Program-made: the position numbers and the translations under genes
Part shown: positions 17,320 to 28,091 of the stretch, in pieces
Position numbering within the stretch: the first letter of the stretch is position 1
Layout: each line of letters begins with the position of its first letter
The notes under the pieces: model-generated
Seen by the model: the letters and a program-made list of their open reading frames with translations, nothing else
What the model was told of the DNA's origin: nothing
The model's database searches: none
NCBI RefSeq assembly: GCF_004010155.1
Contig: NZ_RRYH01000005.1
Span: 1-64,000 of the forward strand
Reading direction: 5' to 3'
Origin: Solirhodobacter olei
GTDB taxonomy: Bacteria > Pseudomonadota > Alphaproteobacteria > Rhodobacterales > Rhodobacteraceae
DNA: 64,000 bases

Positions 17320-18716
17320 CCGTTCCCCTGCTGCTGATTGAAGACACACCCTCGCTCCGGCTCGTCTATGAAACGCTGTTGAAGGGCGCCGGGCACAAGG
17401 TTCGCTCCGCCGGGACGGCGGAAGAGGGCCTGCGCGCGTTCAAGGAGATCTCGCCCGCCATCGTTCTGCTCGACATCATGCTGCCGGACCGGGACGGGAT
17501 AGACCTGATGTCGGAACTGCTGCGGCTGCGCCCGGACACGCAGATCATCGTGATCACCGCCCATGGCTCGATCAACAAGGCGGTGGAGGCGATGCGCGCG
17601 GGCGCCTATGAATTCCTCGTCAAACCCTTCGACGAGCAGCGCTTCCTCGCCACGGTCGCCAACGCCGGCCGCAGTCGCCCCGGGCCGCGCCCCGCTGCGC
17701 AGGCCGCGCCGCCCGGCAGCCTCACCGGAACCTCGCCCGTGATGCAGGAGGTCTTCTCCCGCATCCGCTCGGTCGCGCGCTCGATGGCCACGGTCTTCAT
17801 CACCGGCGAAAGCGGCACCGGCAAGGAGCTCTGCGCCCAGGCGATCCACGACGGCTCGCCCCGCGCGAACGGGCCCTTCATCGCGCTGAACTGCGGCGCG
17901 ATCCCGCCGGACCTGCTGGAATCCGAGGTCTTCGGCCATCTCAAGGGCTCCTTCACCGGCGCAATCTCCGACAAGATCGGCGCGGCGGCGGCTGCGGACG
18001 GCGGCACGCTCTTTCTTGACGAGATCTGCGAGATGGACCTCGCGCTGCAGACGAAACTGCTGCGGTTCCTGGAAACCTCCAGCGTCCAGCCGGTCGGCGC
18101 CACGCGGCCGCGCAAGGTCAATGTCCGCATCGTCTGCGCCACCAACCGCGACCCGATGGAGGAGGTCCGCAACGGCCGCTTCCGCGAGGATCTGTACTAC
18201 CGGCTCTATGTCGTGCCGATCCACATGCCGCCGCTGCGCGAGCGCGGCGACGACATCGTGGCGCTGGCCGAGGCCGCGCTCGCCCGGTTCTCGGCCGAGG
18301 AAGGCCGCGCATTCCGCCGTCTCGCCCCCGAGGTGGCAGAGCGCTTCCGCAACCTGCCCTGGCCCGGCAACGTGCGCCAGCTTCTGAACGTGCTGCGCAA
18401 TGTCGTGGTGCTGAACGAGGGCGAGGTCGTCACCCCCGCCATGCTCCCGCCCGAACTGCGGCCCACGGGCGCGTCCCCGGCACCCGCCAATGCCGCGGCC
18501 TTGGCGCCGCAACCGGAGACGGAAGGGACGGCCGCAACCGGCCTCGACAGCCTGATCGGCCTGACCCTGGCCGAGATCGAGCAGCGCGTGATCGAGGCGA
18601 CGATCGCCCGCGAAGGCGGCTCGCTGCCACGCGCGGCGCGGGTCCTGGGGGTCTCCCCCTCCACGCTCTACCGCAAGCGGGAAGCCTGGGCGAAGAACGG
18701 CGACGCCGCCGAATAG
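17316..18716 (+). CDS. Sigma-54-dependent response regulator, LuxO-like
   Basis: A 466-residue NtrC-class activator. It has a receiver domain with D53 in [12 protein letters not shown], an AAA+ domain with Walker A GESGTGKE (164-171), sigma-54 contact loop GSFTGA (211-216, Ser in place of the usual Ala), Walker [14 protein letters not shown] and an arginine-finger region, then a Fis-type helix-turn-helix (about 425-462, [20 protein letters not shown]). The [15 protein letters not shown]...[13 protein letters not shown] stretch and the Hpt-bearing kinase partner recall the Vibrio LuxU/LuxO relay, an inference from remembered sequence. Targets are unknown; no sigma-54 promoter was assigned here. 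Confidence 0.88.
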   Translation: MTVPLLLIEDTPSLRLVYETLLKGAGHKVRSAGTAEEGLRAFKEISPAIVLLDIMLPDRDGIDLMSELLRLRPDTQIIVITAHGSINKAVEAMRAGAYEFLVKPFDEQRFLATVANAGRSRPGPRPAAQAAPPGSLTGTSPVMQEVFSRIRSVARSMATVFITGESGTGKELCAQAIHDGSPRANGPFIALNCGAIPPDLLESEVFGHLKGSFTGAISDKIGAAAAADGGTLFLDEICEMDLALQTKLLRFLETSSVQPVGATRPRKVNVRIVCATNRDPMEEVRNGRFREDLYYRLYVVPIHMPPLRERGDDIVALAEAALARFSAEEGRAFRRLAPEVAERFRNLPWPGNVRQLLNVLRNVVVLNEGEVVTPAMLPPELRPTGASPAPANAAALAPQPETEGTAATGLDSLIGLTLAEIEQRVIEATIAREGGSLPRAARVLGVSPSTLYRKREAWAKNGDAAE

Positions 18717-18724
18717 GCTCCGGA

Positions 18725-19498
18725 TCAGATGAACTGCTCGCGGATCAGCCGCTCCTCCAGGCCGTGGCCCGGATCGAACAGGATGCGGTGGCGGATGCGC
18801 TCCTCACTGCGGATCTCGACGGAGACGACATCGCGCACCGACTGGCCGTCGCCCTCGGCCATCACCGGCCGCTTCACCGGGTCGGTCACCTCGAAGCGGA
18901 CCACGGCGCGCTTCGGCAGGATCGCGCCGCGCCAGCGCCGCGGCCGGTAGGCAGCGACGGCGGTCAGCGCCAGAACGCCCGACCCGATCGGCAGGATCGG
19001 TCCGTGGGCGGAATAGTTGTAGGCCGTGGATCCCGCCGGGGTGCACAGAAGCGCGCCATCGCAGATCAGCGTCTCCATCCGCACCCGCCCGTCGACGAGG
19101 ATCTTCAGCCGAGCCGCCTGCGGCCCGGCGCGCAAAAGCGAGACCTCGTTGATCGCCAGGGCCTCGTGGACCTCGCCGGCGGTGTCGACCGCGCGCATGG
19201 CCAGCGGGTTGATCACCGCCTCCTCCGCAGCCTGCAGCCGGCCGACCAGGCCATCGGCGGAATATTCGTTCATCAGGAAGCCGATGGTCCCGCAGTTCAT
19301 GCCATAGACCGGCATGTCCAGCTCGTCGGTCGCATGCAGCGTCTGCAGCATGAAGCCGTCGCCGCCAAGCGCGACGATCACCTCGGCGTCCTCGGGCCCG
19401 CGCTGTCCGTAGCGCTTGGTCAGCTCGTCCAGCGCCGCCTGTGCCTCGGGCGCGGGACTGGCCATGAAGCAGGCCCGTATGTCCAGACGTTCGCTCAT
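18725..19498 (-). CDS. nadK: NAD kinase
   Basis: A 257-residue enzyme phosphorylating NAD to NADP. It carries the GGDG motif (45-48, ALGGDGFMLQTLH), the NE motif in LAINEVSLLR and the CTPAGSTAYNYSAHGP block. The open frame extends 67 codons upstream, but ATG 19498 has GGGGAGGG before it and matches the short alphaproteobacterial NadK length. It is convergent with the LuxO-like gene (8 bp apart) and divergent from glyA. Confidence 0.95.
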   Translation of the reverse strand: MSERLDIRACFMASPAPEAQAALDELTKRYGQRGPEDAEVIVALGGDGFMLQTLHATDELDMPVYGMNCGTIGFLMNEYSADGLVGRLQAAEEAVINPLAMRAVDTAGEVHEALAINEVSLLRAGPQAARLKILVDGRVRMETLICDGALLCTPAGSTAYNYSAHGPILPIGSGVLALTAVAAYRPRRWRGAILPKRAVVRFEVTDPVKRPVMAEGDGQSVRDVVSVEIRSEERIRHRILFDPGHGLEERLIREQFI

Positions 19499-19612
19499 CC
19501 TGCCCTCCCCCAAGGCGACCCGCCCACCCTCGCCGCCCGGCCCGGGGAACTCAAGCCCCCAAACGGGATCGCGACCCGCGGCCCCGGCTTCCGTCGGGGA
19601 TATTTCCCTGAT

Positions 19613-19644
19613 GGAAAGTGGCGATCCGGGCGCTGTCACTTTCC
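19613..19644. repeat. 8-bp inverted repeat in the nadK-glyA gap
   Basis: GGAAAGTG (19613-19620) and CACTTTCC (19637-19644) form a perfect dyad with a 16-base loop. It sits in the 335-bp divergent region between nadK and glyA, which otherwise shows only GC-rich sequence and the glyA ribosome binding site. It may be an operator or an RNA hairpin in the glyA leader; no known glycine or SAM riboswitch pattern was recognised. Confidence 0.4.
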
Positions 19645-19833
19645 GTCGATCACTATCCTCGGGCAGGGTCCCTGGGGGCCGATGGCCCCCCGGCGCCATC
19701 GCGCCGATCCTGCCGCCTGTTTCCGATCCGCGCCCGGTGTTTCGCCTCCGCGCGCGAAAGCGTCGGATTCCACGCTTCCGGCCTGCCGCCCCTTGGGATA
19801 AAAGCCGCCAAACCCCTGGCCCCGGAGGACCGC

Positions 19834-21141
19834 ATGAACGCCCCCGCCCCCGCCACTGTCCGCGATGCCGGCTTCTTCACCGAGCCCCTCGAAAGCCGCG
19901 ACCCCGAGCTTTTCGGCGCCATCCGCGCCGAGCTCGGCCGCCAGCGCGAGGAGATCGAGCTGATCGCGTCCGAAAACATCGTCTCCGCCGCCGTGCTGGA
20001 GGCGCAGGGCTCGGTCCTGACCAACAAATACGCCGAGGGCTACCCCGGCAAGCGCTACTACGGCGGCTGCCAGTTCGTCGACGTGGCCGAGACGCTGGCG
20101 ATCGAGCGCGCGAAGGAGCTCTTCGGCTGCAACTTCGCCAACGTGCAGCCCAACTCCGGCAGCCAGATGAACCAGGCCGTGTTCCTCGCGCTGCTGCAGC
20201 CGGGCGACACCTTCATGGGCCTCGATCTCAACTCCGGCGGCCACCTCACCCACGGCTCGCCGGTCAACATGTCGGGCAAGTGGTTCAACGTCGTCTCCTA
20301 CGGCGTGCGCCAGCAGGACGAGCGGCTGGACATGGACGCCGTGCGCGAGAAGGCGCTGGAGCATCGCCCGAAGCTGATCCTCGCCGGCGGCACCGCCTAT
20401 TCCCGCACCTGGGACTGGGCCGCCTTCCGCGCCATCGCCGACGAGATCGGCGCCTACCTGATGGTCGACATGGCCCATATCGCGGGCCTCGTGGCCGGCG
20501 GCCAGCACCCCTCGCCGCTGCCGCATGCCCATGTCGTGACCACCACCACCCACAAGTCGCTGCGCGGCCCGCGCGGCGGGATGATCCTGACGAATGACGC
20601 CGAGATCGCCAAGAAGGTGAACTCCGCCGTCTTCCCCGGCCTGCAGGGCGGACCGCTGATGCATGTCATCGCCGCCAAGGCCGTGGCCTTCGGCGAGGCG
20701 CTGCGGCCGGAGTTCAAGGCCTATGCCGCCCAGGTCGTCACCAATGCCCGCGCCATGGCCGACCAGCTGATGAAGGGCGGGATCAACATCGTCTCCGGCG
20801 GCACGGACAACCACCTCATGCTGGCCGACCTGCGGCCGAAGAAGGTCACCGGCAAGGCCGCCGAGGCCGCGCTCGGCCGCGCCCATATCACCGCCAACAA
20901 GAACGGCGTGCCCTTCGATCCGGAAAAGCCCTTCGTGACCTCGGGCATCCGCCTCGGCACACCCGCCGGCACAACCCGTGGCTTCGGCGAGGCCGAATTC
21001 CGCCAGATCGCCGACTGGATCGTTGAAGTCGTCGATGGCCTTGCCGCGAATGGCGAGGACGGCAACGCCGCGGTCGAAGAAGCCGTGAGGGCCAAGGTCG
21101 CGGCGCTCTGCGCCCGGTTCCCGCTCTACCCCAAGCTCTGA
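19834..21141 (+). CDS. glyA: Serine hydroxymethyltransferase
   Basis: A 435-residue PLP enzyme converting serine and tetrahydrofolate to glycine and methylene-tetrahydrofolate. Diagnostic blocks are [21 protein letters not shown], the PLP-lysine segment [14 protein letters not shown] and [16 protein letters not shown]. The ATG at 19834 follows CCCGGAGGACC. It is the main one-carbon entry point in the window; metF lies 34 kb downstream. A perfect 9-bp GC hairpin follows the stop. Confidence 0.98.
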   Translation: MNAPAPATVRDAGFFTEPLESRDPELFGAIRAELGRQREEIELIASENIVSAAVLEAQGSVLTNKYAEGYPGKRYYGGCQFVDVAETLAIERAKELFGCNFANVQPNSGSQMNQAVFLALLQPGDTFMGLDLNSGGHLTHGSPVNMSGKWFNVVSYGVRQQDERLDMDAVREKALEHRPKLILAGGTAYSRTWDWAAFRAIADEIGAYLMVDMAHIAGLVAGGQHPSPLPHAHVVTTTTHKSLRGPRGGMILTNDAEIAKKVNSAVFPGLQGGPLMHVIAAKAVAFGEALRPEFKAYAAQVVTNARAMADQLMKGGINIVSGGTDNHLMLADLRPKKVTGKAAEAALGRAHITANKNGVPFDPEKPFVTSGIRLGTPAGTTRGFGEAEFRQIADWIVEVVDGLAANGEDGNAAVEEAVRAKVAALCARFPLYPKL

Positions 21142-21153
21142 TCCGAGCCCCCG

Positions 21154-21175
21154 CCCGGCGCCCTCTGGCGCCGGG
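21154..21175 (+). terminator. GC hairpin after glyA
   Basis: CCCGGCGCC-CTCT-GGCGCCGGG, a perfect 9-bp stem 12 bp after the stop. No T-run follows, so termination would be weak or the hairpin serves transcript stability. Confidence 0.6.
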
Positions 21176-21200
21176 CCTTCGGCCGCGCTATCCCGGGGCC

Positions 21201-21962
21201 ATGCTCAGCTTCACCGCCCATGGCGAGTCTACCTCGCACCCGCCCCTGGTCATCGTCCACGGCCTCTTCGGCTCGGGCCGCAACTGGGGCGTGATCGCGC
21301 GCAGGCTGGCCGAGACGCGCCGCGTCCTGGCCGTCGACATGCGCAACCATGCCGGCTCCTTCTGGGCGCCCAGCCACGGCTATGACGACCTCGCCCGCGA
21401 CCTGGCCGAACTGATCGCGGCAGAGCTCGGCCAGGCCGATGTCCTCGGGCATTCCATGGGCGGCAAGGCCGCGATGATGCTGGCGCTGACCGAGCCCGCC
21501 CGCGTCAACCGCCTGGTCGTCGCCGACATCGCGCCGGTGGCCTACAGCCACAGCCAGAACCACCTGATCGCAGCCATGCGCGGGCTCGACCTCACCGGCC
21601 TCACCTCGCGCAGCGAGGCCGATCGCCGCCTCGCCGCGACGGTCGAGGATCCCGGCACCCGCGCCTTCCTGCTACAATCGCTGGACCTGAAGGCAGACCC
21701 GCCGCGCTGGAGGCTGAACCTCGACGTACTGGAGGCCGAGATGCCCCGCATCACCGGCTGGCCCGCACCCGAGGGGCGTTTCGACGGCCCGACGCTTTTC
21801 CTCTCCGGCGCGCTCTCCGATTACGTCCGCCCAGAGTATCGAGAGGCCATCCGCGCCCTCTTCCCCGCCGCCCGCTTCGCAAAAATCCCCGGCGCCGGAC
21901 ACTGGCTGCACGCCGACAAGCCGCGGGAGTTCGAGGCCGCCGTCGCCGCCTTCCTCGCCTGA
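21201..21962 (+). CDS. Alpha/beta-fold hydrolase (YbfF-like esterase)
   Basis: A 253-residue hydrolase with the full triad: nucleophile in GHSMGGKAA (near residue 95), an acid in the FLSGALSDYV region, and His in GAGHWLHADKP. The oxyanion segment HGLFGSGRNWG, the VDMRNHAGS strand and the DIAPVAY segment are typical of the YbfF group of acyl esterases. The physiological substrate is unknown. It follows glyA by 59 bp and is convergent with a small lipoprotein gene. Confidence 0.85.
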   Translation: MLSFTAHGESTSHPPLVIVHGLFGSGRNWGVIARRLAETRRVLAVDMRNHAGSFWAPSHGYDDLARDLAELIAAELGQADVLGHSMGGKAAMMLALTEPARVNRLVVADIAPVAYSHSQNHLIAAMRGLDLTGLTSRSEADRRLAATVEDPGTRAFLLQSLDLKADPPRWRLNLDVLEAEMPRITGWPAPEGRFDGPTLFLSGALSDYVRPEYREAIRALFPAARFAKIPGAGHWLHADKPREFEAAVAAFLA

Positions 21963-21966
21963 GCGC

Positions 21967-22293
21967 TCAGCGCAGCCCCGGCGGCACCGGAATCTTCCCG
22001 CGAGGGCAGCGGAGCCGGCCCCGGATCACCCCGCTGTCACCGGTGACGCTGCCCCGCCACGGCAGGCAGCCGGTCGCCTCCGGGATCAGGGCCACCATCT
22101 GGGCCCGGATCACGCCCTGCTCGGCCCGCGGGGCCCAGCCGAAACGGATCACCTCTACCGCGCGGCCCTTCACATGGACCGCGTAGTTTCGCCCGTCGCG
22201 CGTCAGCCGCACCTCCCCTCCCCCCGCCATCCGGGGGGAGGCAGAGTCGCAGCCGGCCAGCGCCAGGCAGAGCAGAAGCAGGGAAAGACGCAT
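21967..22293 (-). CDS. Small lipoprotein, function unknown
   Basis: A 108-residue protein with a clear lipoprotein signal (MRLSLLLLCLALAGCDSA, Cys at residue 15). The mature part is about 94 residues with two further cysteines (ATGCLPW and RLRCPRG) that may form a disulphide. ATG 22293 is chosen for the lipobox and the GGAGG site; earlier in-frame starts would bury the signal. No family was recognised. Confidence 0.65.
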   Translation of the reverse strand: MRLSLLLLCLALAGCDSASPRMAGGGEVRLTRDGRNYAVHVKGRAVEVIRFGWAPRAEQGVIRAQMVALIPEATGCLPWRGSVTGDSGVIRGRLRCPRGKIPVPPGLR

Positions 22294-22425
22294 CGGAACC
22301 TCCGACTCCATCCTTCCCGGAACGGAGTTAACGAAACCTTGAAATGGGCCCGGGCGAGAGCACAAGTGATTGACTTGGCGGGATCTCCGGGCAAGCTAAG
22401 GCCAAACAGCACAGAGGAGTTCCCG

Positions 22426-22578
22426 ATGACCATCCGCCGCCCCGTCACCGCCGCCGTCGCCCTGCTCGCCCTGCTCAGCCTCGCCGCCTGCGACACGATG
22501 GCCGGTGCCGGCAAGGACATCTCGAAGGCCGGCAACGCGCTGACCAGCTCGGCCAAGCAGACCCAGCAGAAGATGTAA
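22426..22578 (+). CDS. Entericidin-type small lipoprotein
   Basis: A 50-residue protein: basic start (MTIRRP), hydrophobic core, lipobox LAAC at residues 19-22, then DTMAGAGKDISKAGNALTSS, which is the entericidin A/B signature. Entericidins are tiny outer-membrane lipoproteins of poorly known function. AGAGGAG precedes the ATG, and a strong terminator follows. It is divergent from the neighbouring lipoprotein gene. Confidence 0.88.
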   Translation: MTIRRPVTAAVALLALLSLAACDTMAGAGKDISKAGNALTSSAKQTQQKM

Positions 22579-22595
22579 GCGGGCCAAGGCCCCCC

Positions 22596-22624
22596 AGGGT
22601 GCGCAATCGCCGCGCACCCTTTTC
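22596..22624 (+). terminator. Rho-independent terminator after the entericidin gene
   Basis: AGGGTGCGC/GCGCACCCT perfect 9-bp stem with a 7-base loop followed by TTTCC, 17 bp after the stop. Confidence 0.8.
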
Positions 22625-22689
22625 CGTCTCTGATCCAGCCCGACAGAGGGCAGCGTCCGACCGCGGGTGAGCGCAGACGACGCCGCCGG

Positions 22690-22813
22690 TCTGTCCGTTT
22701 ACGGCGAAGCTCCCCCTACGCCATTCTCCGCCGCGACGGTGAAGGAGCGCCCGCCCGTCCGGGCGGTCGGGCGCTGCCCGGTGGTGCTGCGCACCACGTT
22801 TCGGGCCGGGGCC
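22690..22813 (+). repeat. Double-hairpin dispersed repeat, copy A
   Basis: Part of the 373-bp gap between the entericidin and lepA genes. It starts TCTGTCCGTTTACGGCG, has a first hairpin with arms GCGCCCG/CGGGCGC (about 22747-22774), a second dyad GTGGT...ACCAC, then GTTTCGGGCC. Copy B at 34364 shares every part in the same order. The rest of the gap, to the lepA stop, shows no gene. Confidence 0.7.
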
Positions 22814-22951
22814 GCACGCCCGCTCCAACGCCGGTAGAAGGCGGTGCTGAATCGGTGCAATTACGGTGCAAAAGCGGTATTTGATCGTTCGGTCAAAAAG
22901 GTTGCAAAAGTGCAGAATCCGCCCGGGACAGGCGCTTCGCGCCCGCCTCGG

Positions 22952-24751
<1,800 letters not shown>

Positions 24752-24859
24752 GGCGCGCTCTATGGCAGGTTTTACGGGCCGGTCAATGGGGGCCGCTGTC
24801 GCGCCCGGCCCATCGCGCTTTCCTTACCGCTTCGGCACGGATTGCGATAGAGTTCCGGC

Positions 24860-25150
24860 ATGGACAGTGATCGGGAAAGCCGGACGGTGCGCCTTCGCAT
24901 CACGGGCCGCGTGCAGGGCGTGGGCTACCGCGCCTGGACCTGCGAGGCCGCGCGGGGGCTGGGCCTTGCGGGCTGGGTGAAAAACGAGGCCGATGGCGCG
25001 GTCCTTGCGCTGGCCCATGGGCCGGAGGCGACGCTGGAGCGGTTCCGGGCGCAGCTGGCAGAGGGGCCGCCCCATGCCAGGGTCTCTGATGTCGCGGCCG
25101 AGGCGGTAGAGACGCCGCTGGGGCTGTCGGGGTTCCGCATCGTCTGGTGA
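24860..25150 (+). CDS. acyP: Acylphosphatase
   Basis: A 96-residue protein hydrolysing acyl phosphates. The signature GRVQGVGYRAW carries the phosphate-binding R24, and the catalytic Asn is N42 in GWVKNEADG. Length and end (GFRIVW) are normal for the family. It is followed 93 bp later by a small metal-binding gene. Confidence 0.93.
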   Translation: MDSDRESRTVRLRITGRVQGVGYRAWTCEAARGLGLAGWVKNEADGAVLALAHGPEATLERFRAQLAEGPPHARVSDVAAEAVETPLGLSGFRIVW

Positions 25151-25243
25151 GGCGGGCCGTGCCGGCGGGGCTTGACCTTCCCCTTGCTGGAAGCCCCATA
25201 TCCACACCAAACCCTCGGACCCGTCATTTGGAAAGGACAGGCC

Positions 25244-25450
25244 ATGACCCAGACGCTGAAACTCTCGGTTCCCGACATGAGCTGCGGCCATTGCAAGGCC
25301 GTTGTGGAAAAGACGATCGCTGCGCAGGATGCGGGCGCCAAGGTGGCGGTCGATCTGGAGGCGCGCACGGTCTCGGTCGAAAGCACGGCGCCCGCAGCGG
25401 CCCTGATCGCAGCCCTGGCCGAGGAAGGTTATCCGGCCCAGCCCGCCTGA
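25244..25450 (+). CDS. Heavy-metal-associated (CopZ-like) metallochaperone
   Basis: A 68-residue HMA domain with the metal motif MSCGHC at residues 12-17 and the typical KLSVPDM start. Such proteins carry Cu(I) to P-type ATPases; the ATPase is not in the window, so copper is inferred from the family. ATG 25244 gives the exact domain length; the frame opens 24 codons earlier without supporting features. Confidence 0.88.
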   Translation: MTQTLKLSVPDMSCGHCKAVVEKTIAAQDAGAKVAVDLEARTVSVESTAPAAALIAALAEEGYPAQPA

Positions 25451-25468
25451 CCCCGGACGCATGAGACC

Positions 25469-25489
25469 GGCGCCCCGAGACGGGGCGCC
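25469..25489. terminator. GC hairpin after the HMA gene
   Basis: GGCGCCCC-GAGAC-GGGGCGCC, perfect 8-bp stem 19 bp after the stop, with no T-run. Confidence 0.55.
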
Positions 25490-25599
25490 GCAGCCGGAAT
25501 CCGCCCTGCCCACGTTGAAAAACAGGGCTGATTCTGGCACACTCGCCGCATCGAAGCAGCAACAGCGGGGCTCACCCCGCGGCGAAACACGAGGCGGCA

Positions 25600-25902
25600 A
25601 TGAAATCCATCCTTACGGCGGTGGTCCTGGCCATCGTATCCACGACCCTCGCGCATGCCGGGCCGATCGAGCGGGCCTGTCTGCGGTCCGATACCGGCAA
25701 TGGCTCTGCGGCGCTCTGCGGGTGCATCCAGCGGGTTGCGGACATGACTCTGGCCGGCTCTGACCAGCGCCGCGCGGCGCGGTTCTTCGCCAATCCGCAG
25801 CGGGCGCAGGACGTGCGCGCCTCCGACTCGGCGGCGGACAACTCCTTCTGGCAGCGCTACACGAATTTCGGCAGCGCGGCCGAGCATTACTGCGGCGGCT
25901 GA
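25600..25902 (+). CDS. Small periplasmic protein (Rhodobacterales family sometimes labelled 'arginine transporter')
   Basis: A 100-residue protein with a signal peptide cleaved after about residue 20 (TLAHAG). The mature part has cysteines in RACL, LCGCIQRVADMTL and the terminal HYCGG, suggesting two disulphides, and a conserved SDQRRAARFF...DNSFWQRYTNFG block. Similar proteins are frequent in Rhodobacterales and often carry an unsupported transporter label; no membrane span other than the signal exists, so transport by itself is implausible. Convergent with the dioxygenase gene. Confidence 0.7.
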   Translation: MKSILTAVVLAIVSTTLAHAGPIERACLRSDTGNGSAALCGCIQRVADMTLAGSDQRRAARFFANPQRAQDVRASDSAADNSFWQRYTNFGSAAEHYCGG

Positions 25903-25917
25903 TCCGGGCAGCGTCGG

Positions 25918-26490
25918 CTAGCGGAAGGCCGGCCCATGCGCCCAGATCGTCAGCGACTGTCGCATCCCGCGGGTGACCGGCGTCACCCGATGCAGCGTAA
26001 ACGACGGGAAGACGACCGCCGCGCCAAGCGTTCTGGCGGCCTCTTGCCGGCTTCCATCAGGCCAGATCTCCAGCCCGCCGCCGTCGTAGTGCTGCGGCGC
26101 GGAGAGCTGCACCACCAGCGTCAGCTTGCGCCGCTGCGCCACCGGTCCCGCGCCGATGTCTGAATGCCACGAGAAATGGCCCAGAGCCTCCGCCCCGTAG
26201 CGGGCAAGCTGGGCGCTTTCGGCGAAATCCTCGATCTGGAAGCCGAAGTGCTCGCGGTTGGCTTGGGCGACGATCTGGGCGAGCCGGTCGGAGACCCATT
26301 CGGCCCCGGCGCAATCGTCGAGCCAGACAAGCTCTGCGCGCCGCAGGTCGGCATTCGCCACCCCTCCGACGAGGCCGCCCGCGCGTGACGGTGCCTCGGC
26401 GGCCAGCGCAAGGATGCGGGCGCAATCGGTCTGGCTGAAGGCGTCGGCAATCGCATATGGGGCGAGCAGGATGGGACACTCCGGAACCAC
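25918..26490 (-). CDS. 2-oxoglutarate/Fe(II) dioxygenase (prolyl 4-hydroxylase-like domain)
   Basis: The iron triad is visible: H109 and D111 in SWHSDIG, and H167 in LHRVTPVTRG, with R177 as the likely 2-oxoglutarate anchor. The HYDGGGLEIWPDG strand is typical of PiuC-like 2OG oxygenases. The substrate is unknown; related proteins modify siderophores, proteins or ribosomes. The start is uncertain: GTG 26490 gives 190 residues beginning just before the domain, while in-frame ATGs at 26589 and 26604 would add a low-complexity basic leader that overlaps repeat-like DNA. Confidence 0.72.
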   Translation of the reverse strand: MVPECPILLAPYAIADAFSQTDCARILALAAEAPSRAGGLVGGVANADLRRAELVWLDDCAGAEWVSDRLAQIVAQANREHFGFQIEDFAESAQLARYGAEALGHFSWHSDIGAGPVAQRRKLTLVVQLSAPQHYDGGGLEIWPDGSRQEAARTLGAAVVFPSFTLHRVTPVTRGMRQSLTIWAHGPAFR

Positions 26491-26614
26491 GCCGCCTGAT
26501 GGCGCAGGGTGCGGAGTTCCGCGCGCCTGTTCGCGACCGCGATGTCGGTGGCGTATCTCGTCACGCGACGGACGGAAGCGCCCGCCCATCCGGGCAAGGG
26601 GCATACCCTAGCAT

Positions 26615-26647
26615 CCAAAACAAAAGACCCCGCCGGGGCGGGGCCTT
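26615..26647 (-). terminator. Rho-independent terminator after rpmB
   Basis: Read on the minus strand: stem GGCCCCGC/GCGGGGTC with a 4-base loop followed by TTTTGTTTT, 22 bp beyond the rpmB stop. Confidence 0.85.
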
Positions 26648-26668
26648 CCCATTGCCAAGGGCTGCCGA

Positions 26669-26956
26669 TCAGGCGGCGGCCTGGGCCTTTGCAATTTCCT
26701 TCTTGATCTTCAGCGCCTTGGGCGAAAGCTCTTCGTCCTTCGCCTTGGCGAGGTAGGCGTCCAGCCCGCCACGGTGGTCCACCGTGCGCAGGGCCGAGGC
26801 CGAGATCCGCAGCTTGAACGACTGGCCGAGCACGTCGGAGCTCAGCGTCACATCGTTCAGGTTCGGCAGAAACCGCCGCCGGGTCTTGTTGTGGGCGTGG
26901 CTGACGTTGTTCCCCGTCGCCGGGCCCTTACCGCTGAGTTCGCAGACGCGCGACAT
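26669..26956 (-). CDS. rpmB: 50S ribosomal protein L28
   Basis: A 95-residue ribosomal protein with the family start ([25 protein letters not shown], broken here for length) and the block [13 protein letters not shown]. The usual zinc-ribbon cysteines of L28 are reduced to one (C5), as in many alphaproteobacteria. Single gene with a strong terminator. Confidence 0.97.
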   Translation of the reverse strand: MSRVCELSGKGPATGNNVSHAHNKTRRRFLPNLNDVTLSSDVLGQSFKLRISASALRTVDHRGGLDAYLAKAKDEELSPKALKIKKEIAKAQAAA

Positions 26957-27050
26957 CGTGCTCTTCCTTGTTCTTCAAACGCGAGAGGGCACCGCTAAGG
27001 GCGGCGCGCCGAATTCCATCGGCGCCGTGTAGGGGGATTCCCGGCAGAGG

Positions 27051-27995
27051 TCAAGCACCCTGTGCCCCTTCCGCCCCCGGATCGGGCGCAGTGTCGACGC
27101 CCGCGCCGAGCGCAGCCATCTCGCCCAGCAGCCAAGTCCGGAAGGCACGGATGGCCGGCGCGTTGTGTCGGCGTTCGGGATAGACCAGCCAGATCGACAT
27201 ATCCTCGGCCGCAAGGATGTCAAAGGGCTGCACCAGCTCGCCCCGTTCCAGGGCGTCCCGGAAGTAAAGCGGCGTCAGCAGGCAGGCCCCCTGCCCTGCC
27301 CGCGCAGCCTCCACCGTCAGGGCCTGGGTCCCGAGCGAGGACAGGACCCGCCCCTTTGAAGGCGCCTCGGACAGCCCCGCGGCGGCGAACCAGAAACCCC
27401 AGCCCGGGTCGTCCGGATCGATCCGCGGCACGCGGAGGAGATCGGCCGGCGCCTCGAACGGCCCATGCTCTGCCGCAAAGCGCGGGCTCATCATCACCGT
27501 CAGCATGGAGGGCATCAGCACATCGGCCCTGAGCCCCGGCCAATTCCCCCGGCCGGCCCGGATGCCGATACTCGCCTCGCCGGCCAGCAGATCGACGCTG
27601 CGGTGGTCGATATCCACCCGAACCCCGATCCCCGGATGGCCGAGCTGGAACTTCCCCAGCCGCGGTGCCAGCATCAGGATCGCGAAGGAGGCGATGGAGG
27701 AGATCGCCAGCACCTCGTCCGAAACCTTGCGGGCCTCGGCGAATGCCTCTCGCAGGATGTCCATCGCCTCGCCCGCCCGCGCCGCCAGGCGCGCGCCCTC
27801 CGCCGTCAGGCTCACCCCCCGCGCGCGGCGCTTAAAGAGGGGGCCGCCGACCCGCTCTTCCAACAGCCGGATCTGGTAGGAGACGGCGGCCTGGGTCATC
27901 CCCAACTCCTCACCGGCGCGGGTGAAACTGCCATGTCGGGCCGCAGCCTCGAAGGCGCGGACGGCGGCGAGCGGGGGAAGCGGTTGGCGTGCCAT
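27051..27995 (-). CDS. LysR-family regulator, GcvA-like
   Basis: A 314-residue protein: helix-turn-helix at 1-60 (LPPLAAVRAFEAAARHGSFT; MTQAAVSYQIRLLEERVG), then a periplasmic-binding-type effector domain. PLPPLAAVRAFEAAARHGSF is the hallmark of the GcvA subgroup. It is divergent from two DUF1127-like microprotein genes, with a LysR-box-like dyad next to its own start, so it probably regulates them and itself. The effector is unknown. Confidence 0.85.
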   Translation of the reverse strand: MARQPLPPLAAVRAFEAAARHGSFTRAGEELGMTQAAVSYQIRLLEERVGGPLFKRRARGVSLTAEGARLAARAGEAMDILREAFAEARKVSDEVLAISSIASFAILMLAPRLGKFQLGHPGIGVRVDIDHRSVDLLAGEASIGIRAGRGNWPGLRADVLMPSMLTVMMSPRFAAEHGPFEAPADLLRVPRIDPDDPGWGFWFAAAGLSEAPSKGRVLSSLGTQALTVEAARAGQGACLLTPLYFRDALERGELVQPFDILAAEDMSIWLVYPERRHNAPAIRAFRTWLLGEMAALGAGVDTAPDPGAEGAQGA

Positions 27996-27997
27996 TG

Positions 27998-28012
27998 ATA
28001 AATTCAGCTTAT
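27998..28012. promoter_or_regulatory. LysR-box-like dyad ATAA-N7-TTAT
   Basis: ATAAATTCAGCTTAT fits the T-N11-A rule of LysR sites. It lies two bases upstream of the lysR start and 80 bp before the DUF1127-like gene, where autoregulation sites are usual. Confidence 0.4.
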
Positions 28013-28091
28013 GCCTTGATGCGAGGTTCGATTGGTCCGGGGGAGGCCCATTTGCTAAATATATTGCAGAAATTCTTCCAGGAGAACCCCG

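Noticed and set aside
19499-19833. Glycine or SAM riboswitch ahead of glyA
   Set aside because: No recognisable conserved core; only an 8-bp dyad and GC-rich sequence.
25600-25902. Arginine transporter
   Set aside because: A 100-residue periplasmic protein with only a signal peptide cannot be a transporter; the label is historical.
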